Source of the DNA: Streptomyces sp. NBC_01296
GTDB taxonomy: Bacteria > Actinomycetota > Actinomycetes > Streptomycetales > Streptomycetaceae
Direction: 5' to 3'
Assembly: GCF_035984415.1 (NCBI RefSeq)
Contig: NZ_CP130720.1
Coordinates: 6,944,001-7,008,000, forward strand
DNA: 64,000 nucleotides
Below, piece after piece: positions 7,885 through 15,085 of this stretch; position 1 is the first letter of the stretch; each line of letters begins with the position of its first letter. The notes below the pieces were generated by a model that was given only the letters and a program-made list of their open reading frames with translations, searched no databases and was not told where the DNA came from. A program made the translations under genes and the position numbers.

Positions 7885-8534
7885 GCGCCCTGACCTGGCT
7901 CAACGCCGAGGCCTTCGCGGTCTTCGGCCAGAAGGTCATCTGGTCCGACATGATCGGCAACCTGATGGGCCTGGCCGCCCTCGCCCTCGGCTGGCGCCGC
8001 TCCATATGGACCTGGCCCGCCCAGCTCCTGTCCGGCCTGATCCTCATAGCCGCCTACGCCTCCGCCCACCTCGCCGGCGGCGTCGGCAAGCAGCTCCTCG
8101 TCATCGGCGTGGCCGCATGGGGCTGGCGCGCCTGGCAGCTCGGCCGCAAGCAGGCCCAGGACGGCACCCTCGCCGTGCGCACCGCGAGCTGGACCGAGCG
8201 CGGACTGCTCCTCGCCGGAGCGGCCCTCGGCACCCTCGCCGTCGGCGGCCTGTTCACGCTCTTCCCGGACCTGTCCTGGAGCCCGTGGGCCGACGCCTAC
8301 ATCTTCGTCGGCACGATCGTCGCGATGGTCGCCCAGGCCCGCGGCCTCGTCGAGTTCTGGTTCGCCTGGCTCCTCGTCGACCTGGTCGGCGTCCCGCTCG
8401 CCTTCACCAACGGACTGGCCTTCTCCGGCCTCGTCTACGTCGTCTACTTCGCGCTCGTCCTCTGGGGCGCCCACGACTGGTACCAGCGTTCGCGCACCAA
8501 CCCCGCCCCGGCCCTGGAAGGAGCAACGGCATGA
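7881..8534 (+). CDS. ribM: PnuC-family riboflavin importer RibM
   Basis: 217 residues with about six or seven hydrophobic helices and the PnuC-family Trp/Gly-rich pattern (WPAQLLSGLILIAAY, FWFAWLLVDLVGVPLAF). Members inside actinobacterial rib operons (RibM/PnuX of Corynebacterium and Streptomyces davawensis) are energy-independent riboflavin uptake facilitators, not NMN transporters; the location here supports that. GTG start at 7881 overlaps the ribE stop, and its own stop overlaps the ribBA ATG (ATGA). Expression should follow the FMN riboswitch. Confidence 0.88.
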   Translation: MSALTWLNAEAFAVFGQKVIWSDMIGNLMGLAALALGWRRSIWTWPAQLLSGLILIAAYASAHLAGGVGKQLLVIGVAAWGWRAWQLGRKQAQDGTLAVRTASWTERGLLLAGAALGTLAVGGLFTLFPDLSWSPWADAYIFVGTIVAMVAQARGLVEFWFAWLLVDLVGVPLAFTNGLAFSGLVYVVYFALVLWGAHDWYQRSRTNPAPALEGATA

Positions 8535-9829
8535 CCTCCCTCAAGCCCGTGCCCGACATCGACGCCGTCCTCGACGCCGTCTTCCGGCTCGACCCCGTCG
8601 AGCAGGCCGTCCGCGACATCGCGGCCGGCCGGCCGGTCGTGGTCGTCGACGACGAGGACCGCGAGAACGAGGGCGACCTCGTCATCGCCGCCGAGAAGGC
8701 CACCCCCGAGATCGTCGCCTTCATGATGAGCGAGTGCCGCGGCCTGATCTGCGCGCCCATGGAAGGCCCCGAGCTGGAGCGGCTCGAGCTGCCCCAGATG
8801 GTCCAGAACAACACCGAGTCGATGAAGACCGCCTTCACCGTCTCGGTCGACGCGAGCGCCGCCCACGGCGTCACCACCGGCATCTCGGCCGCCGACCGCT
8901 CCACCACCCTGCGGATGCTCGCCGACGGTGTCTGCGAGCCCTCGGACTTCGTCCGCCCCGGCCACGTCTTCCCGCTGCGCGCCAAGCCCGGCGGCGTCCT
9001 GGTCCGCAACGGCCACACCGAGGCCGCCGTCGACCTCGCCCGCCTCGCGGGCCTGCGCCCCGTCGGGGCGATCGTGGAGATCGCCGGCGAGGACGGCGTC
9101 ATGCTGCGCCTGCCCGAGCTGATCCCCTTCGCCCGCAAGCACGGCCTGACGATCATCTCCATCGAGGACCTGATCGCCTACCGCCGCTCCGCCGAGCCGA
9201 CCGTGCGCCGCGAGGCCGAGGTCACCCTGCCGACCGCCCACGGCGACTTCACGGCGTACGGCTACCGCTCCACCGTCGACGGCGTCGAGCACGTCGCCCT
9301 CGTCCACGGCGAGATCGGCGACGGCCAGGACGTCGTGGTCAGAGTCCACTCCGAGTGCCTGACCGGCGACATCTTCCAGTCGCTGCGCTGCGACTGCGGC
9401 CCCCAGCTGCACGCCTCCATGGCCCGCATCAAGGAGACGGGCCGCGGCGTGGTCGTCTACCTGCGCGGCCACGAGGGCCGCGGCATCGGACTGGTGTCCA
9501 AGCTGCGCGCGTACGAGCTCCAGGAGCGCGGCCGCGACACCCTGGACGCCAACCTGGAACTCGGCCTGCCCGCCGACGCCCGCGACTACGCCGCCGGCGC
9601 GCAGATCCTCGCCGACCTCGGCGTCAAGAGCGTCCGGCTGCTGACCAACAACCCCGACAAGTCCGCCGCCCTCGTACGGCACGGCATCGCGGTCAACGAC
9701 CGGGTGGCCATGCCCACGGAAGCCGGGGAGCACAATCTGCGGTACCTGCGCACGAAGCGGGACCGGATGGGCCACGACCTGCCCTGGCTGGACCGGGCCG
9801 TGACCGCCACCACCTGCGGCAACCAGTAA
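8531..9829 (+). CDS. ribBA: Bifunctional DHBP synthase/GTP cyclohydrolase II
   Basis: 432 residues. The N-terminal 3,4-dihydroxy-2-butanone-4-phosphate synthase domain (about 20-220) has the acidic metal-binding loop DDEDRENEGDL and HTEAAVDL. The C-terminal GTP cyclohydrolase II domain (about 225-425) has the zinc ligands in ECLTGDIFQSLRCDCGPQ, plus RGHEGRGIGL and TNNPDK. It supplies both precursors of lumazine, the committed branch of riboflavin synthesis. ATG at 8531 overlaps ribM by 4 bp. Followed by a 77-bp gap with small CACGAAC repeats before ribH. Confidence 0.96.
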   Translation: MTSLKPVPDIDAVLDAVFRLDPVEQAVRDIAAGRPVVVVDDEDRENEGDLVIAAEKATPEIVAFMMSECRGLICAPMEGPELERLELPQMVQNNTESMKTAFTVSVDASAAHGVTTGISAADRSTTLRMLADGVCEPSDFVRPGHVFPLRAKPGGVLVRNGHTEAAVDLARLAGLRPVGAIVEIAGEDGVMLRLPELIPFARKHGLTIISIEDLIAYRRSAEPTVRREAEVTLPTAHGDFTAYGYRSTVDGVEHVALVHGEIGDGQDVVVRVHSECLTGDIFQSLRCDCGPQLHASMARIKETGRGVVVYLRGHEGRGIGLVSKLRAYELQERGRDTLDANLELGLPADARDYAAGAQILADLGVKSVRLLTNNPDKSAALVRHGIAVNDRVAMPTEAGEHNLRYLRTKRDRMGHDLPWLDRAVTATTCGNQ

Positions 9830-9906
9830 GTACGTACGAACCACCACCAGCACACACCCAGCACACACCACGAACCACGAACCACGAAGAACCGAGGAGC
9901 ACAGCT

Positions 9907-10392
9907 GTGAGCGGCAAGGGCGCACCCGAACTGAGTGTCAGGAACTGCGGAGACCTCCGGGTCGCGGTCGTCGCGGCCCAGTGGCACGAGAAGGTCATGG
10001 ACGGGCTCGTCGACGGCGCCCTGCGCGCCCTGCACGAGCTGGGCATCGACGAGCCCACCGTGCTCCGCGTCCCCGGCAGCTTCGAGCTCCCGGTCGTGGC
10101 GAAGGTACTCGCCGGTCGCGGTTACGATGCCATCGTCGCCCTCGGAGTCGTCATCCGCGGCGGCACCCCGCACTTCGACTACGTCTGCCAGGGCGTCACC
10201 CAAGGCCTGGTACAGGTGTCGATCGACACCGGAGTCCCCATCGGCTTCGGCGTCCTGACGTGCGACAACGACGAGCAGGCACTGGACCGTGCCGGGCTCG
10301 AGGGGTCGAACGAGGACAAGGGACACGAAGCGGTCATCGCCGCCGTCTCCACCGCTGCGACCCTGCGGTCCGTCAGCGAACCCTGGCGCTGA
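9907..10392 (+). CDS. ribH: 6,7-dimethyl-8-ribityllumazine synthase
   Basis: 161 residues, normal family length. Conserved blocks are VVAAQWHEKVMDGLVDGA, VPGSFELPVVA, ALGVVIRGGTPHFDYVC (catalytic-loop His) and FGVLTCDNDEQALDRAG. It condenses 5-amino-6-ribitylaminouracil with DHBP in an icosahedral or pentameric shell. GTG start at 9907 with GAGGAG upstream. Last gene of the riboflavin block; hisE starts only 35 bp later, so rib and his genes may be partly co-transcribed. Confidence 0.96.
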   Translation: MSGKGAPELSVRNCGDLRVAVVAAQWHEKVMDGLVDGALRALHELGIDEPTVLRVPGSFELPVVAKVLAGRGYDAIVALGVVIRGGTPHFDYVCQGVTQGLVQVSIDTGVPIGFGVLTCDNDEQALDRAGLEGSNEDKGHEAVIAAVSTAATLRSVSEPWR

Positions 10393-10427
10393 GTGGCGGC
10401 GGGGGACCCCGTATTCTGAGGACCATC

Positions 10428-10709
10428 ATGGCGAACACACCCTCCAAGAGTTTCGAAGAGCTCTTCACCGAGCTCCAGCTCAAGGCCGCCAACGGCGACC
10501 CCAGCACCTCCCGGACCGCCGAGCTCGTCGGCAAGGGCGTCCATGCCATCGGCAAGAAGATCGTCGAGGAGGCCGCCGAGGTCTGGATGGCCGCCGAGCA
10601 CGAGGGCAAGGAAGCCGCCGCCGAGGAGATCTCCCAGCTGCTGTACCACGTCCAGGTGATGATGGTCGCGCGCGGGATCTCCCTCGACGACGTCTACGCG
10701 CACCTCTAG
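10428..10709 (+). CDS. hisE: Phosphoribosyl-ATP pyrophosphohydrolase
   Basis: 93 residues, typical for stand-alone HisE. The all-alpha MazG-like fold shows KKIVEEAAEVWMAAEH and EEISQLLYHVQVMMVARG, giving the Mg2+-binding EExxE/ExxxD-type pattern. It removes pyrophosphate from phosphoribosyl-ATP, step 2 of histidine synthesis. ATG at 10428 has GAGG 7-8 nt upstream. It pairs with hisG 75 bp downstream. Confidence 0.95.
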   Translation: MANTPSKSFEELFTELQLKAANGDPSTSRTAELVGKGVHAIGKKIVEEAAEVWMAAEHEGKEAAAEEISQLLYHVQVMMVARGISLDDVYAHL

Positions 10710-10784
10710 GCCGGAGCCCGTCCCGCGGGTCCCCCGCCCGCCGCCCACCCACACCTTTCGCAACCACGCACTGAAGGAAGCCCC

Positions 10785-11633
10785 ATGCTGCGCATCGCCG
10801 TCCCCAACAAGGGTTCACTCTCCGGAGCGGCGTCGGCGATGCTCCATGAGGCCGGCTACCGCCAGCGCAAGGAGTCCAAGGAGCTCGTGGTCCTCGACCC
10901 CGACAACGGGGTGGAGTTCTTCTACCTGCGCCCCAAGGACATCGCGATCTACGTGGCCTCGGGCAAGCTCGACATCGGCATCACCGGCCGTGACCTGCTG
11001 CTCGACTCCGGCGCCGGCGCGGAGGAGATCCTCCCGTTGAACTTCGGCCGCTCCACCTTCCGCTACGCCACCAAGCCCGGCACCGCGAAGGGCCCCGAGG
11101 ACTTCACCGGGATGACGATCGCGACCTCGTACGAGGGAATCGTCGCCAAGCACCTCGCCGAACAGGGCATCGACGCCTCCGTCGTGCACCTCGACGGCGC
11201 GGTCGAGACCGCCATCCAGCTGGGCGTCGCCCAGATCATCGCGGACGTCGTCGAGACCGGCACCAGCCTGCGCAACGCCGGCCTCGAGGTCATCGGCGAG
11301 CCGATCCTCACCTCCGAGGCCGTGGTCATCCGCGGCAACGGCGCCGACGCCGACAACCCGCAGGCCCAGCAGTTCCTGCGCCGCCTCCAGGGCGTCCTGG
11401 TGGCCCGCAGCTACGTGATGATGGACTACGACTGCCGCGCCGAGCACCTCGAGCGCGCCGTCGCCCTCACCCCGGGCCTGGAATCGCCGACCGTCTCCCC
11501 GCTGCACAACGAGGGCTGGGTCGCCGTCCGCGCGATGGTCCCGGCCAAGGAGGCGCAGCGGATCATGGACGACCTGTACGAGCTCGGCGCGCGCGCGATC
11601 CTCACCACCTCGATCCACGCCTGCCGCCTCTGA
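10785..11633 (+). CDS. hisG: ATP phosphoribosyltransferase (long form)
   Basis: 282 residues. The two-lobed catalytic domain shows LRIAVPNKGSLS, DIGITGRDLL, and the PRPP-binding segment IIADVVETGTSLRNAGL. A C-terminal HisG_C regulatory domain (about 208-282) binds histidine for feedback inhibition, so it needs no HisZ. It starts histidine synthesis. ATG at 10785 with GAAGGAAG upstream. A large hairpin follows at 11637-11707. Confidence 0.96.
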   Translation: MLRIAVPNKGSLSGAASAMLHEAGYRQRKESKELVVLDPDNGVEFFYLRPKDIAIYVASGKLDIGITGRDLLLDSGAGAEEILPLNFGRSTFRYATKPGTAKGPEDFTGMTIATSYEGIVAKHLAEQGIDASVVHLDGAVETAIQLGVAQIIADVVETGTSLRNAGLEVIGEPILTSEAVVIRGNGADADNPQAQQFLRRLQGVLVARSYVMMDYDCRAEHLERAVALTPGLESPTVSPLHNEGWVAVRAMVPAKEAQRIMDDLYELGARAILTTSIHACRL

Positions 11634-11636
11634 CCC

Positions 11637-11707
11637 TGGGGGGCGTCTTGTGGGTCAGGCCGGGCTCGCGGCGTCCCTGATCCGGCCCGACCCACAAGAC
11701 ACCCCCC
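11637..11707 (+). terminator. Large hairpin after hisG
   Basis: Long near-perfect inverted repeat: an outer stem of about 18 bp (11638-11656 with 11689-11706, core TCTTGTGGGTC/GACCCACAAGA) and an inner GGCCGG/CCGGCC pairing. It starts right after the hisG stop and ends before the next start. Strong enough to work in both directions. Confidence 0.75.
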
Positions 11708-11755
11708 TACGTCCTTCCGATCCGTACGCCCCCTGCAGAAGGCATCACCAGCATC

Positions 11756-12220
11756 ATGGCCGAGTCCGCCGCCCAGCCCGTACCGCCCGCCCTGCCGGTC
11801 ACCTTCCGGCCGACCCGCACCCGGGCCGTCCTGCTGGGCGTCGGGCTCGCCATGTTCGCCACCATCACGGCGATCGCCCTCCTGCTGGAGAACCTCGGGC
11901 CGGGGGAACGGATGAGCTTCATCTTCACCGCCGTCCTGCTGACCTCCGTACTCGTGCTGCTCAGCCGCCCCAAGGTGGTCGCGGACGAGGCGGGCGTCAC
12001 CGTCGTCAACCTGACCAGCACCCGCCGCCTGGAGTGGGCGCAGATCCTGCGCGTGAACCTCCGCCCGGGCGACCCGTGGGTGTTCCTGGACCTCAGCGAC
12101 GGCACGAGCCTGCCCGCCCTCGGCATCCAGCCCGGAGTGGCCAAGCAGCAGGCGATCGGCGACGCCCGCGCCCTGCGCGCGCTCGCCGAGGCCCGGGGAA
12201 CCGGGCCGCACGAGCACTGA
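11756..12220 (+). CDS. PH-domain (bPH6-like) membrane protein
   Basis: 154 residues. Two hydrophobic helices (about 23-45 and 54-69) flank a short loop. A small bacterial PH-like beta domain follows (about 70-145; RPKVVADEAGVTVVNLTSTRRLEWAQI, WVFLDLSDGTSLPALGIQ). Homologues often sit next to hisG in Streptomyces; their role is unknown. The His tail GPHEH is not conserved in my recollection. ATG at 11756 without a clear Shine-Dalgarno. Confidence 0.8.
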   Translation: MAESAAQPVPPALPVTFRPTRTRAVLLGVGLAMFATITAIALLLENLGPGERMSFIFTAVLLTSVLVLLSRPKVVADEAGVTVVNLTSTRRLEWAQILRVNLRPGDPWVFLDLSDGTSLPALGIQPGVAKQQAIGDARALRALAEARGTGPHEH

Positions 12221-12350
12221 GCCGCGGCCGCGCGGACCTGGAACGGATGTCGAACATCCATCGAACGGCCCCTGAACGGGCCTTGAGCGGCTCCCGTACG
12301 AAGCACCGGAGCCGCAGCCGACCGCTGCGTCCCATTGCGGCGGCGATCTC

Positions 12351-12476
12351 AGTGACTACCCTGGTGGCGGGGCGCACCTGTGCGCCCTCCCACCGGCCCC
12401 GGGACCCCGAGGTCCGGGGGAACCTGCGACTTGAGGAGTGACTCCCTCCAGCAATGGACGGATCGTCCGGTAGTAC
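12351..12476 (+). promoter_or_regulatory. Candidate structured leader RNA before the CNNM pair
   Basis: Within the 286-bp gap before the first CNNM gene, ACTACC (12355-12360) can pair with GGTAGT (12469-12474). The pair encloses four hairpins: 12363-12394 (GGTGG/CCACC outer, GGGCGCA/TGCGCCC inner), 12397-12419 (GGACC/GGTCC within CCCC/GGGG), 12435-12445 (GGAG/CTCC) and 12456-12468 (GGACG/CGTCC). This looks like a riboswitch-style multibranch junction. I do not find the M-box, yybP-ykoY or ydaO signature sequences. The region also holds the promoter of the downstream pair. Confidence 0.5.
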
Positions 12477-12506
12477 CCGCGCCGCCCTCCCCACGGAGGC
12501 GGCGGC

Positions 12507-13976
12507 ATGACCATCCCGCTACTCCTGCTCGTGGCGGCATTCGCCCTGATCCTCGCCAACGGCTTCTTCGTGGCGGCCGAGTTCGGCCTCGTCACCGTGG
12601 AACGACCCGAGGCCGAACGCGCCGCAGCCGACGGCGACCGCCGTGCCCGCACGGTGGTCGAGGCCCTGCGGGAGCTGTCCTTCCAGCTCTCCGGCACCCA
12701 GCTCGGCATCACCATCACCTCACTCGTGGTCGGCATGCTCGCCGAACCGGCCCTCGCCGGACTGCTGGCCGGGCCGCTCGCGGCGACCGGCCTGCCCGCG
12801 GGAGCCGTCTCCGGCATCGCCGTCTTCCTGGGCATGCTGCTCGCCTCCGCCGTCCAGATGGTCGTCGGCGAGCTCGTCCCGAAGAACTGGGCCGTCTCCC
12901 GGCCGCTGCAGGTGGCCCGGTTCGTGGCCGGCCCGCAGCAGGTCTTCTCCCGTGCCTTCCGGCCGGTCATCGCCGGCCTCAACGCCGTAGCCAACCGCCT
13001 CGTGCGGGCGCTCGGCGTGGAACCGGCCGAGGAGATGGCCTCCGCCCGCACCCCCGGCGAACTGGTTTCCCTGGTCCGCCATTCGGCCCAGGCCGGCGCC
13101 CTGGAACAGGACACCGCCGACCTCTTCGTACGGACCCTCTCGCTGGGCGAGCTCACGGCCCAGCACGTCATGACCCCCCGGGTGAAGGTCAGCGCCCTCC
13201 AGCACACGGCCACCGCGGCCGACGTGCTCAACCTGACCCGCGCCACCGGGCTGTCCCGCTTCCCGGTCTACCGGGAGCGCATCGACGAGGTCACCGGGGT
13301 CGTCCACCTCAAGGACGCCCTCGCCGTGCCCGAGTCCGAGCGCGCCCGCACCACCGTGAGCCGGATCTGCGTCGCCCCGCTGCTGGTGCCCGGCTCGCTG
13401 CCGGTGCAGCCGCTGCTGGAGCGGCTGCGCAGCGAGCAGCCGATGGCCGTGGTCGTCGACGAGTACGGCGGCACCGCCGGGGTCGTCACCCTGGAGGACA
13501 TCGTGGAGGAGCTCGTCGGCGAGGTCCGCGACGAGCACGACCTCGCCGAGGACGAAGGCCCCGAACTGGCCGCCGTGCCCGCCGAGGACGGCCGCCCCTC
13601 CTGGGAGGCCGACGGCAGCTGCCGCGTCCAGACCCTGCGCCGGATAGGCCTGGAGGTGCCCGAAGGCCCCTACGAGACCGTCGCCGGTCTCGTCGCCGAT
13701 CTGCTCGGCCGGATCCCCGCCCCCGGGGACCGTGCCGAACTGCCCGGCTGGAGGCTGTCCGTCCGCCAGGTCGGCCGCAACCGCGCCGAACGCGTCCGGC
13801 TGGTCCGGCTGGGCACCGTCCCCGCCGCCCACGGGACCGGCCCCGAGGCCGCCCGCGCCACCGTCCGCATCGACGCGGCCGACCCCGTACGCACCGGGCC
13901 GGGCCGGCAGGCCTCCCCGGACGCCCGGTCACCGCAGCCGGCCCAGTCGGCCCAGCTGGAAGGCGCCGGCCGATGA
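12507..13976 (+). CDS. CNNM/CorC-type (DUF21-CBS-HlyC) membrane protein 1
   Basis: 489 residues. The N-terminal DUF21 domain has four membrane segments (about 1-190) with NGFFVAAEFGLV and ELVPKNWAV. Two CBS domains (about 205-330; VMTPRVKV, GVVHLKDAL, VVDEYGGTAGVVTLEDIVEELVGE) and a CorC_HlyC domain (about 345-430) follow, then a disordered Pro/Ala tail. Bacterial members are Mg2+/Co2+ exporters or regulators of Mg2+ homeostasis; the old name hemolysin C is misleading. The last codons overlap the next ATG (ATGA). A structured leader precedes it. Confidence 0.92.
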   Translation: MTIPLLLLVAAFALILANGFFVAAEFGLVTVERPEAERAAADGDRRARTVVEALRELSFQLSGTQLGITITSLVVGMLAEPALAGLLAGPLAATGLPAGAVSGIAVFLGMLLASAVQMVVGELVPKNWAVSRPLQVARFVAGPQQVFSRAFRPVIAGLNAVANRLVRALGVEPAEEMASARTPGELVSLVRHSAQAGALEQDTADLFVRTLSLGELTAQHVMTPRVKVSALQHTATAADVLNLTRATGLSRFPVYRERIDEVTGVVHLKDALAVPESERARTTVSRICVAPLLVPGSLPVQPLLERLRSEQPMAVVVDEYGGTAGVVTLEDIVEELVGEVRDEHDLAEDEGPELAAVPAEDGRPSWEADGSCRVQTLRRIGLEVPEGPYETVAGLVADLLGRIPAPGDRAELPGWRLSVRQVGRNRAERVRLVRLGTVPAAHGTGPEAARATVRIDAADPVRTGPGRQASPDARSPQPAQSAQLEGAGR

Positions 13977-15046
13977 ACGCCCTCCAACTGCTCTTCGCCC
14001 TGCTCCTGGTCCTGGCCAACGGTTTCTTCGTCGGCGCCGAGTTCGCACTCGTCTCCGTACGGCGCAGCCAGATCGAGCCACTGGCCAAGGAGTCCAAGCG
14101 GGCCCGCCAGGTGCTGTACGGCCTGGAGAACCTGCCGCGGATGATGGCCGCGGCCCAGTTCGGCATCACCGTCTGCTCCCTGACCCTCGGCGCGGTCGCC
14201 GAGCCGACGATGGCCCGCCTGCTGGAGCCGCTCTTCCACGCGGCGCACGTCCCGCAGGGCATGATCCACCCGCTCGGCTACGCGGTGGCGCTCGCCGCCG
14301 TCGTCTTCCTGCACCTGGTCATCGGCGAGATGGTGCCCAAGAACCTCGCCATGGCCGCGCCCGAGAAGACCGCCCTCTGGTTCAGCCCGGGCCTGGTGGC
14401 CTTCGCCCGGCTGTGCGGCCCCGTCACCAGCGCGCTGGGCTCCTGCGCGCACCTGGTGCTCCGCCTCTTCAAGGTGGAGCCCAAGGACGAGGTCGAGGCC
14501 GTCTACACCAGCGCCCAGCTCGGCCGGCTCGTCGAGGACTCCCGGCAGGCCGGGCTCCTGGAGCCGGGCGAGCAGGAGCGCCTCGAAGACGCCCTGGAAC
14601 TGGGCAGCCGCCCGGTCACCGACGTCCTGCTCTCCCGGGAGCGGCTCGTCACGGTCGCCCCCTCGGCGACCCCGCGGCAGATCGAGCAGCTGACGGTCCG
14701 CACCGGGTACTCCCGCTTCCCCGTCCGCTCCGAGAACGGCGCCTTCATGGGCTACCTGCACGTCAAGGACGTGCTGGACCTCGAGGACCGGGAACGGGCC
14801 GTGCCCCAGCGGGTCTGGCGCCGCATGCCCACCCTGTCCGCCACCCTCCCGCTGGACGACGCGCTCAGCGTCATGCGCCGGGACGCCACCCATCTGGCCC
14901 AGGTCGCCGACCCGGCCGGCCGGGTGCTCGGCCTGGTCGCCCTGGAGGACGTACTGGAGATGCTCGTGGGCGAGGTACGCGACCCCGCGCACCGCATCCC
15001 GGCCCGCCGGCCCGGCCCCCGCCAGATCAGCCCCGCCGGAGTGTGA
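13973..15046 (+). CDS. CNNM/CorC-type membrane protein 2, lacking the CorC domain
   Basis: 357 residues. DUF21 (about 1-195; NGFFVGAEFALVSVRR, EMVPKNLAM) plus two CBS domains (about 205-335; VTDVLLSRERLV, GYLHVKDVL, LVALEDVLEMLVGEV). It stops soon after the CBS pair, so the CorC_HlyC domain of its neighbour is missing. Such tandem long/short pairs are common in actinobacteria and suggest a heteromeric transporter, which is inference. ATG overlaps the preceding stop by 4 bp. A perfect 15-bp hairpin follows. Confidence 0.92.
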   Translation: MNALQLLFALLLVLANGFFVGAEFALVSVRRSQIEPLAKESKRARQVLYGLENLPRMMAAAQFGITVCSLTLGAVAEPTMARLLEPLFHAAHVPQGMIHPLGYAVALAAVVFLHLVIGEMVPKNLAMAAPEKTALWFSPGLVAFARLCGPVTSALGSCAHLVLRLFKVEPKDEVEAVYTSAQLGRLVEDSRQAGLLEPGEQERLEDALELGSRPVTDVLLSRERLVTVAPSATPRQIEQLTVRTGYSRFPVRSENGAFMGYLHVKDVLDLEDRERAVPQRVWRRMPTLSATLPLDDALSVMRRDATHLAQVADPAGRVLGLVALEDVLEMLVGEVRDPAHRIPARRPGPRQISPAGV

Positions 15047-15049
15047 GCC

Positions 15050-15084
15050 GCCGCCGCCCTGCAGAACCCCTGCAGGGCGGCGGC
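15050..15084. terminator. Bidirectional terminator hairpin
   Basis: A perfect 15-bp stem (15050-15064 with 15070-15084; CCTGCAG core) and 5-nt loop lie between the convergent stops at 15046 and 15086. Confidence 0.8.
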
Positions 15085-15085
15085 G

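Noticed and set aside
5910..8534. Fusion of ribD, ribE and ribM suggested by one long frame
   Set aside because: The frame is a shadow over ribD and ribE and only its last 218 codons are ribM; ribM has its own GTG start at 7881.
12220..12506. M-box, ydaO or yybP-ykoY riboswitch before the CNNM genes
   Set aside because: The region is structured, but the conserved sequence blocks of these classes are absent, so it is reported only as an unassigned leader.
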